Source of the DNA: Ornithoclostridium sp949298505 | GTDB taxonomy: Bacteria > Bacillota > Clostridia > Christensenellales > UBA3700 | Length of the DNA: 27,398 nucleotides | Reading direction: 5' to 3' | Assembly: GCA_949298505.1 (NCBI GenBank) | Contig: CASFWW010000017.1 | Location: forward strand, 1 to 27,398 | Part shown: piece by piece, positions 7,601 to 15,536 of the stretch | Layout of the letters: each line of letters opens with the position of its first letter | Position numbering within the stretch: the stretch's first letter is position 1 | Notes under the pieces: model-generated | Databases searched by the model: none | What the model was told of the DNA's origin: nothing | What the model saw: the letters and a program-made list of their open reading frames with translations, nothing else | Made by a program: the position numbers and the translations under genes

Positions 7601-9208
7601 TATCTCTCCGGTAACGCCGCGCATATCGTCCAGAAGGCTCTGTGCGATCACGGCGATGCGCTTGTACGCTTCGAACGCCTCGTCGGCGTTGCAATCCGGT
7701 TCCATATTGAACCACGGGTTGAGCCCTGCGGCGTGAGTATCTTTTGCCGTCAGGGTGTCAAGGAAAGCTTCAGCCTCCTTTACGAGCGCAACGAGAGACA
7801 GGTACTTGTCCCTGCTGAGCGAGCTTATCTTGTCAAGAGGCGCAAAGTCTCTTTCTGCAATTCCGAGGTTTTTGCAATATACGTCGAGCGCGTCGTAATA
7901 GGACGATTCAAGCATGTCGTTGTCGAAAGTGTCCGTCACGTATGCCGAAAGCGCGGTGATCGCGGCGCTCTTGTCCCTTATGCCGTCCGTCATCTCGTCG
8001 TCTGCCTTGGTATTGTAAGAATACTTCTTCTTGCCGTCGATCAGTGAACGCATATTCTTCTTTATCTCTGAAGGATTGACCTTCGCCGCCTGACTTTCGG
8101 TTTCGTAGCTGAGAAGCAGCGCAAACTTTCTGAGCGCGTCGGGCAACTTCGCGTACACTTCGCCCAGCGCAGACGTCTTTGCCGACATCAGCAGGACTTT
8201 CTTGCCTTCAGCCATAAGCGAAGCTATCATATTGGCGATGGTCAGCGTCTTACCTGTGCCCGGGGGTCCCTTGATTATCAGAGAATCTCCGTTCACGACC
8301 CTGCGGATTATGCCTTCCTGAACGCTGTCCGTCTCGAGTATGAAAGTGGGCTCCTTTGTCAATCTGGCTATCGCCGGAGTGCCGGTGTTCTTCTTGAACA
8401 TCCTGTTCACAAGCGGATGAGAAACGATTTTGTCTCTGTTGCGCTTGATATCGTAATACATACATATGTCTTCGTGTTTGTATTGCGAAATGGCGACTGC
8501 GTTTTTGTCAAACTCGAAATTCGCGTTGAAATTGCGGCACTTCTTGACGTACTCCTCGACATCGTAGAAATATCCGCCGTTGAGTATCGCCGCGTCCGTG
8601 GGATTGACGGGTTCGTCCACGTCTCCGGACGGATGCGGGAAATCGTCTGCCACCTTTTCGCCCAGAACCTGTCTCAGCATGAAATCGAGACAAGGGTTGA
8701 AATATGCGTCGTCGGCGACGAATTCAATGGATACGGGGCTGGTGTCGCCCGTTCTGACCAGTCTGATGGGGTAGATCAGGATGGGAGTCCTGACCTTCTT
8801 GATCTCGTCTTTCGTGACCGGGATATCCCAGTTTATCGTACCCACGCTGAGGAAAAGCGGATTATTGCCCTTGGTGGACAGATCCTTGTAAACCGCCTCG
8901 ATCATCTCGTGGAGCTTTCCTGAATCGTGAGAACCGTCTGCAGATACCCAGTCGAACACATTCAGTCCGTGACCTATGATCTGTTCGTTGTTTTTGAGCT
9001 TCGCGCTTCCTCTGAGAACGGTGTTGCCCATAAGCCCTGTTCTTTCGGAAATGATCTGGACCATCTCGGCGCACGTCTGCTCTCTGTTCTTGCAGGACAG
9101 ATATACGGTCTTGGACTTGTCTCCGGCTTCCAGATCCACGAGCTTGTTCTTGGTCGTCTCTTCGCAATGAAGCAGCTCGTTGACGTAATCTTCAATGAAA
9201 TCTATCAT
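4679..9208 (-). CDS. Large SF1 (UPF1/DNA2-like) helicase with degenerate nuclease-like C-terminus
   Basis: The chosen start is the ATG at 9208 (1509 residues), because AAGGAGAGGAG lies just before it; the ATG at 9262 lies within the upstream gene. Residues about 1-300 are an uncharacterised N-terminal region of the kind seen in long AAA_11/AAA_12 helicases. Motif I GPPGTGKT is at 314-321. A largely helical insertion of about 740 residues follows. Then come motif II DEAS (1100-1103), GDEWQMPP (1124-1131), QGQE (1309-1312) and VSVTRAQ (1349-1355). The last 110 residues (about 1399-1509) resemble the endonuclease-fold domain often found at the end of such helicases (the MTES_1575/Vsr-like type). 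The Asp and Glu/Asp positions expected in its core are replaced (KIPVAV, VGIWCEK), so it is probably not catalytic. It would translocate on nucleic acid using ATP. It starts 16 bp after the zincin gene and is transcribed in the same array. Confidence 0.88.
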   Translation of the reverse strand: MIDFIEDYVNELLHCEETTKNKLVDLEAGDKSKTVYLSCKNREQTCAEMVQIISERTGLMGNTVLRGSAKLKNNEQIIGHGLNVFDWVSADGSHDSGKLHEMIEAVYKDLSTKGNNPLFLSVGTINWDIPVTKDEIKKVRTPILIYPIRLVRTGDTSPVSIEFVADDAYFNPCLDFMLRQVLGEKVADDFPHPSGDVDEPVNPTDAAILNGGYFYDVEEYVKKCRNFNANFEFDKNAVAISQYKHEDICMYYDIKRNRDKIVSHPLVNRMFKKNTGTPAIARLTKEPTFILETDSVQEGIIRRVVNGDSLIIKGPPGTGKTLTIANMIASLMAEGKKVLLMSAKTSALGEVYAKLPDALRKFALLLSYETESQAAKVNPSEIKKNMRSLIDGKKKYSYNTKADDEMTDGIRDKSAAITALSAYVTDTFDNDMLESSYYDALDVYCKNLGIAERDFAPLDKISSLSRDKYLSLVALVKEAEAFLDTLTAKDTHAAGLNPWFNMEPDCNADEAFEAYKRIAVIAQSLLDDMRGVTGEIDGGKLRLGTFATIARGGVDENIVIKIAADKKTADFRDELNEKALEYLKACELPRLRTDVALSEEKAAEFHLKLASVKADKGLSSADVRKVCSKADLFRRADGNNLSDEDYASIEKLSAEITGLEEKRSALLTAAYRVLPHDMTAEQRECCLQAYKELAEYENTPAEKPGTFDFGGKKYYKSVKAISYIEDATFKDIVAAVGNLSKAQEKETEINKIYNRLTAVFMRKEERENLEAIVEIARMAKRAGRSVPEYVEQAKQLEVILAEVRTELNVDGDFNIGELLNTLAVSAQAKILKSVIKRMFTGAGLNAEPDGYDLTTLARAMYAACDISACNIGQIETVAAVVGKMGMLGKGFVEKVKKWQDAICEFAVKYFTSSFSADPAGVNVSGLSVFIAEAPDRNSIAAVNGIRNKIRESERILSLKDFVEPFMFDKERREGKSLVEIFEHRFYAELLRFKKSRMGDRRNNVGGNVVFNLKKLDNAENKIRRANIARIEQGCMARINPESDMYAFLAQERVTGTLRKLFKDHGDAILSLKRCVILSPSTISLLFRPEIYENFDTVIIDEASQLKPVEIIPAMFRSKQCVIVGDEWQMPPITHFKPTMEKRVRTEDGTEEVLLEPDKSALSLALENEAFAAEELKCHYRSKTESLIAFSRDYFYEYMRTFPAPVPKADGLGFTDIFIDGATCSGGKNEKEAQEVVNQLKLHFEKYFDRETGKLSRSVGVVAFGQSQIDCIQRMVVKDSELSRMMGRALENFDDVPEKLIFFKTIETVQGQEIAHLILSVTYGRSEKGELRQHFGQLNRDKLGRCIFNVSVTRAQYEITVIHSIRASEIDNEHIDYIKKYLEISSRFSKDGKEQFVSIQPKDGFIRSVGEFIASLGISPERIVYDYGVTKGSVKIPVAVLSEDLTEAKVGIWCEKALGKDNNYIDYNMRYYGNLVARGWKLCRVYAHDWIDNAQAERNQLRSFVLSNLV

Positions 9209-9224
9209 ACTCCTCTCCTTTATC

Positions 9225-11177
9225 TTAAATGAATTTGACCTTGCTCCACACTTCGTCCGCATGGCTTACGCAGTCTATCGCGAACGCTCTCGCTTCGCAC
9301 TCAATGACCTGTACTCTGTAAGCGTTCAGCCCGTCCTTGATATCCAGATACATTCCGCTTTTCATGTTTTCTCTCCATCCGTCAAGCCTTCCTTTGGTAA
9401 TTCCAAGCTCTGTCCAGTACCATTCTTTCCAAGGACCGTCTACGGCTTCGTGCTGAAGGCTGTGGTGACACTCGTGACAGATGACTTCGATGACAAACCC
9501 GGGATCGTTGCAATGTTTGTTGCTGAACTTGATCACTTTTCCGCCGTCGCAACACAGACCGGCAATGCCTTCGGGCAATTTTTCGTACTTGACCTCGGGC
9601 ACGTTCTCAAGTTCGAGCAGAAAATACAGAAGATTGACCGCATCGGTGAGTCTTTCCGTCTTCTCTTCGTCAGGCAAAGGCGCCCAGACGTTTATGTCGT
9701 TGCCGTGCAATACGGAATATTTTGCCACCATTCCGCATTTCTGATAAAGGGTAAAATCTCCTTCGAGGATAGTCCTGATGTTTTCGGGATTTATCCCTCT
9801 CAGTTCGTCGTAGTTGAAGTCCTTTTTGCTTTTGACCTTTGACCTGTCTATAAATTCCTCAAAATTGCCCCAGCCGCTGTCCAGCAAAGGAAACTGCGAA
9901 GGAAGATCTCTCAGAAAAGCGAGCGCCGCCGTTCTGTTGAGATCGGATTCCGCGTTCAGCACCGACTGCCAGTCTCTGCCCGTAACGAAAGCGTTGAACG
10001 CCTTGTTTACGCCGACAAAACCTGCAAAAACGATGGAGTCCTTTATTTCGGCGAAAAGCGTATAATCCTCTCCGAGCATCCCTCTTTTGAACATTTCCTC
10101 TTTGAGAAGCGAACTTTCCGGCAACGATATGAACATGAAGCTTACGTCCAGCGAGCTGAGTCCCTCTTCTCCATTCGCAAGTTCAAGCATTTTATTGTAA
10201 AGACTTTTTTTGGCGTCCGTGTCTATTATAAACACTTTAACGCCCTTCTTGCCAAGCTTCACCGCCTCTTTCAGAACGGTATCCTTGTTGTCTCTTTCGT
10301 ATCTGCTGAGCCCTTTGATCAGGACGTCTTTACCTTTTGACGCAATCAGCGCAAAGAGTTTTTCCACCCTTGTCGCCGAGCACGAAGAAAGCGACGCAGC
10401 ATTTATCACGCACAGCTCGCGGTCTCTTGCCTTGCAGTTGGAAATCGCGAAAAATTCCGCTTCCGCAGGCAACGGAGTGCACAGCGTCAGCGTGTTCGCC
10501 TTCGTTGAGTCGACCAGGCATTTGGGATTGTAATTGTAAGAAGAAATCACGGCGTCGGGCTGAGAGGAAACCTCCCTGAAAAGCCTTTCAACGTCGGCAT
10601 TCTTCATCTTTTCGTAATTTACGCGCGCGAAATCGTACTCGTCGTTCAGATCTTTGAGCATCGTCTCCTTTACGGAAGGGAACTTCACTCCCTCTCCGAA
10701 AAGCGGATCGAAATCAGCTTCTTTCGCCTTGTCTATCTTTTCCGCAAAAGCCTTGACTACCGCGTCGCATTCCTCAACGGTGGAAGCGATGCACTCGTCC
10801 CTGTCGTTCCTGATCGTATCGCGCAGATGAGCGGCGTCGAACATTATCGCGTTTACGAAATCCGCCGCAGATTTGACTTTTTCAGCCAGTTCTCCTGATT
10901 TATTATATCCTTGCTCCTGTGAATAGGTGCGCGCGTAATCCGCATACTCGGTCAGCTTTTTATAATCGTCGTCACAGTAGCCTTCGAGAAAATAAAGTAT
11001 GCTCGCCCTTTTGAGAGATATCTTTATCAGCAACGCGTCGCAGTCCATTCTGTTACCCTCGTCTATGACGGGGTTCTGCATCAGTTTTACAAGCAATTTC
11101 GTCGCTTCTCCGAGTTCGGAAACGTCTGTGCTTGCGTAAAATATCCCGTTTGCTTTTGCTATGTCGTCTCTTATCAT
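9225..11177 (-). CDS. Unknown protein with C-terminal gluzincin-like metalloprotease domain
   Basis: This 650-residue protein has no family that I recognise over most of its length. Residues 1-220 look helical, and residues about 225-420 look alpha/beta without a P-loop. The C-terminal 95 residues contain HECHH (568-572), a valid HExxH zinc motif preceded by a hydrophobic helix (FVIEVIC). About 55 residues later comes IECEARAFA with Glu626 and Glu628. This spacing and the ExxA-type helix match gluzincin-class peptidases, where a downstream Glu is the third zinc ligand. It may cleave a partner protein or only bind zinc; the sequence cannot decide. AAAGGAG precedes the ATG at 11177. It lies 14 bp after the second coiled-coil paralogue and 16 bp before the SF1 helicase, so it is firmly inside the array. 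Confidence 0.7.
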   Translation of the reverse strand: MIRDDIAKANGIFYASTDVSELGEATKLLVKLMQNPVIDEGNRMDCDALLIKISLKRASILYFLEGYCDDDYKKLTEYADYARTYSQEQGYNKSGELAEKVKSAADFVNAIMFDAAHLRDTIRNDRDECIASTVEECDAVVKAFAEKIDKAKEADFDPLFGEGVKFPSVKETMLKDLNDEYDFARVNYEKMKNADVERLFREVSSQPDAVISSYNYNPKCLVDSTKANTLTLCTPLPAEAEFFAISNCKARDRELCVINAASLSSCSATRVEKLFALIASKGKDVLIKGLSRYERDNKDTVLKEAVKLGKKGVKVFIIDTDAKKSLYNKMLELANGEEGLSSLDVSFMFISLPESSLLKEEMFKRGMLGEDYTLFAEIKDSIVFAGFVGVNKAFNAFVTGRDWQSVLNAESDLNRTAALAFLRDLPSQFPLLDSGWGNFEEFIDRSKVKSKKDFNYDELRGINPENIRTILEGDFTLYQKCGMVAKYSVLHGNDINVWAPLPDEEKTERLTDAVNLLYFLLELENVPEVKYEKLPEGIAGLCCDGGKVIKFSNKHCNDPGFVIEVICHECHHSLQHEAVDGPWKEWYWTELGITKGRLDGWRENMKSGMYLDIKDGLNAYRVQVIECEARAFAIDCVSHADEVWSKVKFI

Positions 11178-11191
11178 ATATTACTCCTTTA

Positions 11192-12718
11192 TCAGCGTTC
11201 CCTTTCCCCGAACGGTCTGGCGTGAACCCTTTCGCGGGTTTCCTCTTGTTCCTCCTCTTCTTCTTCGTCGCGGACCTCGTCGATCTTTTCTCCCTTTACG
11301 ATGCCTCTCTTGCGGGCAAGTTCAATATAATCGATCTCTTCCTCCTCCTGTTTGCCTGTGGTCTCCTGCTGCCTTTCGCCCTGGATGATGCCTTCGATCT
11401 CCTTTTCTTCTTCCTTCATATCGCTGACAAATTCCTCAACGGCATTTTCTCTTCCTGCCACGGTGAGGTCGAGCGCTTTGAATTTCATCATGGTATTTTC
11501 GACAAGTTCGACGACGTTTGCGTCGGCGGTGCCGTCCACGACCCTGAGCACGAGCCCGATATCAAAGGTCTGCACGCTCATACATCTGAGCAGTAGTTCG
11601 GGCACGCCCTGATTTTCTTCGTATTTTTCTATGACGGTCTCGAGAAGCCAGAGTCTGCGCTTTTTCGCGTCCATTCTCCTCTCGAGTTTTTTTCTGTCTT
11701 TATCCAGTTTTTCGATATCCTCTTTAATGCTGTCTATCTTTCTGGTCAGTCTTCCCACTTCGGAGTTCGCTTCGCTTTTGCTTATCCTTCCGTTTTCATA
11801 CTTGGAAATGGTCTTGTTGATCTGTTCCTCGCACTCGCTTATCTCTTTTTCCTTTTCCGTTCTTTTGTCGTAAAGTTCGTCGGCTTTTCTTCCTATCTCG
11901 GCAATATCGGCTTCTCTCTTTGCGAGATTTTCGCGGTAAACCTCTACGGATTCCCGCAGTTTTCTTACCTCTATGACGGCTGCCGCAGTATCCACGCCGG
12001 AATAAGTCGATATTTCTTTTTCGCTTGCTGCCTTGTCATTTCTGACGTGATCGTTCCAGTCTCTGGCGGCGTCGAGCGCTTCGTCCAGCATCCTGACGTC
12101 TTCAGGCGTACACGTGCCCTGATCCACCTTTTTGCGCCATTTGATGATAACCGCGTTGATCTTGCCGGCGTAAGACGCCGCGCTTTTTGTGTTGTAATCA
12201 AGCGCTTCTTCGGCAAGTCTTCTGATCTCAAGCAGTTTGTCTTTTGCTTCGACGTAGTACCTGCCCGTGCGGGAATTGTTCCCCCACGTCTCGAGCTGAA
12301 TGTCTATGTATTCGACTGACGTGTCCACATAGCCGTAAACGTGTCTTTTGATCCTGTCGTCCGGCTCGGATATCCTTACTCTTGACAATATCTCCTTCCG
12401 GTCCTTTCTGTACTCCTTGAGTTTCTTATATGCCTTGCTTCCCGTCATGGCGACCACACAATTCATAAGTCCGTTTATCGCGTTGCAGGTTTCAGCGTCA
12501 AAGCCGTTGTTGAGCGCGCTTACGGCAACGTTGAAAAGCTCGTCAACAGTCTCTTCTGCAAACATTTGACATTCGTCGTCGGCAAAACCGTCGCTGTATA
12601 CCTCTCTCAGCCTCTGGATCTGCTTTTTGTCAAACCTGCTTGACAGTGAAAATGCACCGGATTTATTGTTCCCGGCAAGTATGTCTGCGATTTTTTTGAT
12701 CTTTTCATGCGTAGTCAT
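11192..12718 (-). CDS. Long coiled-coil protein, second member of tandem paralogue pair
   Basis: This 508-residue protein is of unknown family. It is a tandem paralogue of the gene 41 bp upstream. Shared blocks include the N-terminal MTTxEKIxK, ALNNGFD, the helix KINxVIIKWRKKVDQG, RRLWLLETVIEKY, FDIGxxLRVVDG, KFKALDLTVAGRE, ARxRGIVK and a terminal HARPF segment. The middle (about 245-355) is strongly heptad-like and charged, and the stretch after the AGRE block is very rich in Glu/Arg. No membrane segment, P-loop or catalytic motif is visible. It is most likely a cytosolic scaffold or filament-forming protein, perhaps a heteromer with its paralogue. AAAGGAG supports the ATG at 12718. Confidence 0.75.
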   Translation of the reverse strand: MTTHEKIKKIADILAGNNKSGAFSLSSRFDKKQIQRLREVYSDGFADDECQMFAEETVDELFNVAVSALNNGFDAETCNAINGLMNCVVAMTGSKAYKKLKEYRKDRKEILSRVRISEPDDRIKRHVYGYVDTSVEYIDIQLETWGNNSRTGRYYVEAKDKLLEIRRLAEEALDYNTKSAASYAGKINAVIIKWRKKVDQGTCTPEDVRMLDEALDAARDWNDHVRNDKAASEKEISTYSGVDTAAAVIEVRKLRESVEVYRENLAKREADIAEIGRKADELYDKRTEKEKEISECEEQINKTISKYENGRISKSEANSEVGRLTRKIDSIKEDIEKLDKDRKKLERRMDAKKRRLWLLETVIEKYEENQGVPELLLRCMSVQTFDIGLVLRVVDGTADANVVELVENTMMKFKALDLTVAGRENAVEEFVSDMKEEEKEIEGIIQGERQQETTGKQEEEEIDYIELARKRGIVKGEKIDEVRDEEEEEEQEETRERVHARPFGERER

Positions 12719-12759
12719 ATGATGTCTCCTTTATTGTCGTTGATTATTCACGGAAATTC

Positions 12760-14304
12760 TCAGCGATCGTCCTCATCGAAAGGTCTTGCATGGCTGATTT
12801 CCGTTCTGTCGTTACTCTCTTCGTCGGGCAAGTTCACTCCGGTGCGGTCCTGACCGACGGGATTTTCGTTCTGTTTGGGTTTGACGATCCCTCTTTCACG
12901 GGCGAGAGCTATATAATCCACCTCTTCGGTCTGGTTGCCGTACTTGTCGCGGTTGCACTCCTCTTCTTCACGCACGCGTTCTTCCTCTTCCTCTCTCTCT
13001 TCTTCACGCAGATCTCCGATGAAATCGTCCACAATCTGTTCTCTTCCTGCGACGGTGAGGTCGAGCGCCTTGAATTTCTTCATCGTCTCTTCCACTTTTG
13101 AAACAACTTCCTGAGAAGCGTTGCCGTCCACGACCCTGAGTATCACTCCTATGTCGAAATTCTGAATGCACTTCCAGAGAAGTTCGGGCACGTGCTTGTT
13201 CTGATCGTATTTTTCGATGACCGTTTCAAGCAGCCACAGTCTTCTGCTTTTCGCCTGCTTGACCCTGGTCAATTTGCTTCTTCTGGTCTGCACGTCGGCG
13301 CGGTCTGTTTTGAGAGCGTCTATCCTTCTCACCAGCCTGCCGATTTCGGAATTCGCTTCACCCTTCGATCTCCTTCCGTTTTCAAATTCAAGCATTACGT
13401 CGTTGATCTGATTTTCAAGATCGGCGATCTCCTTGTTGATGTCGTTTTCTTTTTTGTCGAGAGTGGCTATGTCGTTCTCGATTTTTTCGACATCCGCCCT
13501 TCTCTTTTCGTAATTTTCGCGGAATACGGCGACGGATTCGTCAAGCTGTCTGAGTCTTACCACGCTTCCGACCGTGTCGTTGCCGCCGTAAACGTATATG
13601 TCTTTCTTTGAAGCCGTTCCGTCATATCTGACGCAGGCGTTCCATTCCTGCGCGATGGTGATCGCTTCGTCGAGCACAGCTGTATCCGCCGCGGTGCACG
13701 CGCCCTGGTCCACCTTCTTGCGCCATTTGATGATCACACCGTTTATCTTGTGCGCCAGATCTGCCGCAGAACGGGTATTGTCCGCAAGCGCGCTTTCCAC
13801 AAGCGCCCTGATTTTGAGAAGTTTTTCCTTACTGCGCCTGAAATTTGCGCCGGTGGAAGAACTCTCTCCCCAGCTCTCTGCCTGCATCTCGGTGTATTCC
13901 ACTGAAGAATCCACATAGCTGTATACCTGCTGTTTGATGTCAGGCTTCCCGGACCTCTGCTTTTTGTCAACTCTGGCGTAAGCGTTCCTGCTCTTTTCCC
14001 TGATTCTGGATATATGCTTGGCAGCCTTTTCGCTCATCAGGTCTTCAGCGCACTCCGCAAGATCGTTGATCGCGTTGCAGACGTCCGAATCAAACCCGTT
14101 GTTGAGCGCGTAGACCGCTAAATCATAGAGTTTGTCGACCACGTCCTGTGCGACTGAAGTGCACTCGCCCTCGGGAAAAGTGAAGTTCTCAAGATCTCTG
14201 ATCGTGCGTGCCGCGCTCTGATCTATGCGGTTGAGCCATGAAATATTTTTTCTGTTTCCTTCTATTATTTCAGCTGTTTTTCTGATTTTTTCACCCGTTG
14301 TCAT
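12760..14304 (-). CDS. Long coiled-coil protein, first member of tandem paralogue pair
   Basis: This 514-residue protein is of unknown family. Residues 1-235 are mostly helical, with ALNNGFD (66-72) and KINGVIIKWRKKVDQ (186-200). A long coiled coil spans about 250-355, followed by RRLWLLETVIEKY (354-366), FDIGVILRVVDG (383-394) and KFKALDLTVAGRE (410-422). An acidic/basic low-complexity run (430-450) leads to ARERGIVK (468-475) and the terminal HARPFDEDDR (505-514). The long central hairpin-like coil and the following helices have a loose resemblance to PspA/Snf7 proteins, but this is weak. The paralogue follows directly, so the pair arose by duplication and diverged. It starts 14 bp after the zinc-ribbon/Sel1-like gene, with AAAGGAG before the ATG. 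Confidence 0.75.
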   Translation of the reverse strand: MTTGEKIRKTAEIIEGNRKNISWLNRIDQSAARTIRDLENFTFPEGECTSVAQDVVDKLYDLAVYALNNGFDSDVCNAINDLAECAEDLMSEKAAKHISRIREKSRNAYARVDKKQRSGKPDIKQQVYSYVDSSVEYTEMQAESWGESSSTGANFRRSKEKLLKIRALVESALADNTRSAADLAHKINGVIIKWRKKVDQGACTAADTAVLDEAITIAQEWNACVRYDGTASKKDIYVYGGNDTVGSVVRLRQLDESVAVFRENYEKRRADVEKIENDIATLDKKENDINKEIADLENQINDVMLEFENGRRSKGEANSEIGRLVRRIDALKTDRADVQTRRSKLTRVKQAKSRRLWLLETVIEKYDQNKHVPELLWKCIQNFDIGVILRVVDGNASQEVVSKVEETMKKFKALDLTVAGREQIVDDFIGDLREEEREEEEERVREEEECNRDKYGNQTEEVDYIALARERGIVKPKQNENPVGQDRTGVNLPDEESNDRTEISHARPFDEDDR

Positions 14305-14318
14305 ACTTTTCTCCTTTA

Positions 14319-15446
14319 TTATCTGTCTCTTGAGCCGATCTGATCGATCGTAACTTCGACCGCCTTCTTAAGGCTGCATTTCTTTTTGTTGACGTAGAAA
14401 TCGTCGTCATAAAGCACGGTATCCTTGCGCGCATTCTGCATAAATTCCCTTATCTTTGCGAACGTGACGTCGACTTCCTGCTTTCTCATCGTCTTTATTA
14501 TCGTCGAAAGCGCGTTCTGGCTGAAAAATCTGTGCCCGCCGCGGCTGTTGAAGAAAAACAGACATATGTTGTCGTCGTCGTTCAGTTCGAAATCACCGTA
14601 TTTTCCTTTCATCAAAGTCCTGACAAGGAGCGCGTTGCTGAGTGACTGAAGGCTTTTTCCGACCATGCCGTTTGAATCCAGCTTTCCGCATATCAGTTGC
14701 ACGCCTCTGCCGATCATGCCGAGGGCGGCTTCTTTGTCCTTGACGAACAGTCTCTTGAGCTCGTAACCCTTCATGTAGATCACTCCGCAAAGCGGCGCTC
14801 TGACCTTGTTTTTGAAAGCGGAAAGAACGAGGAACGCCTGTTCGGATTTGTCCGTGACCATGCCGGCGCTTGCCGCCACCTCTTTGGGATTAACCTGATC
14901 GGTAAGTTCCTTGGGCAGTCCTTCAACGTATCTTTCAAGGCTCTTCTGAATCTCTCTCGAAGAACACAGATACATTTCGACAAGAAGCTTAGCCGCGGTT
15001 TTCTTCAGCGTTGCCGGATCAGGGCACGTCTGCCCCTGTTCGACGACGTAGCCGCTGTCTGCGGCGTTTATTACCGACTTGTAATATGCCGCTGCGATCT
15101 TACACCTGTCTCCCTCTGTCCTGTTGGTATCAATGAAATCCTTGTCGTAATAATATCCAAGTCTCAGTATTGCCTCGGGATGTCCCTTCAGCGCCGCGCT
15201 TTTGCAGAATTCAACGGCGTCTGCCAGCATTTTTTTTGCCGTCTCGCGGCTCACCCCTTCATAAGTCAGCCATCTGTAAAACATACTTTCGCTGAGTTTG
15301 AATTCCTCTGCGTTTTCTTTTGTCACGACGGGCTTGTCGACGAGCATGCCGACTATACCCTTTGCTTTGCAATGAGGGCACCCCCACTCTCCGTCGTAAA
15401 GTTCCAGCGGCTTTTCAATTGTCCTTTTGCAATATTTACATTTCAT
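14319..15446 (-). CDS. Zinc-ribbon protein with Sel1-like helical repeats
   Basis: This 375-residue protein starts with a zinc ribbon: Cys3, Cys6, Cys23 and Cys26 (CKYC, CPHC). Residues about 68-105 contain a Sel1/TPR-like helix pair (AVEFCKSAALKGHPEAI, then LGYYYDKDF), and a second related helix pair follows around 115-135 (AAAYYKSVINAADSG). The remaining C-terminal 200 residues are helical and unassigned. Zinc-ribbon plus Sel1-like proteins usually act as adaptors that hold protein complexes together; no enzyme motif is seen. GGGAGATAAG precedes the ATG. It is separated from the membrane-protein gene by an unusual 90 bp structured spacer and from the next gene by 14 bp. Confidence 0.7.
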   Translation of the reverse strand: MKCKYCKRTIEKPLELYDGEWGCPHCKAKGIVGMLVDKPVVTKENAEEFKLSESMFYRWLTYEGVSRETAKKMLADAVEFCKSAALKGHPEAILRLGYYYDKDFIDTNRTEGDRCKIAAAYYKSVINAADSGYVVEQGQTCPDPATLKKTAAKLLVEMYLCSSREIQKSLERYVEGLPKELTDQVNPKEVAASAGMVTDKSEQAFLVLSAFKNKVRAPLCGVIYMKGYELKRLFVKDKEAALGMIGRGVQLICGKLDSNGMVGKSLQSLSNALLVRTLMKGKYGDFELNDDDNICLFFFNSRGGHRFFSQNALSTIIKTMRKQEVDVTFAKIREFMQNARKDTVLYDDDFYVNKKKCSLKKAVEVTIDQIGSRDR

Positions 15447-15536
15447 ATCTTATCTCCCGTTAAGGCGAATCCGCCTTCATATAATCATTTCGTCAGGCAG
15501 ACGCCGTGCCGCAATGCCCGGCGCCGCCCCTTGTCG
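15447..15536. other. Structured 90-bp spacer inside the array
   Basis: Most gaps in the array are 10-42 bp, so this one stands out. It is GC-rich on the side next to the membrane-protein stop and contains a clear hairpin, AAGGCG (15462-15467) with CGCCTT (15472-15477) and a four-base loop, just before the ribosome binding site. There is no T run, so it is not an intrinsic terminator. It could be an mRNA-processing site, a translation-control hairpin or an interspersed repeat copy. Confidence 0.45.

Noticed and set aside
9225..11177. Calling the zincin-like protein an ImmA/IrrE-type antitoxin protease
   Set aside because: There is no adjacent XRE-type repressor gene, the protein is far longer than that family, and only the generic HExxH plus downstream Glu pattern is shared.
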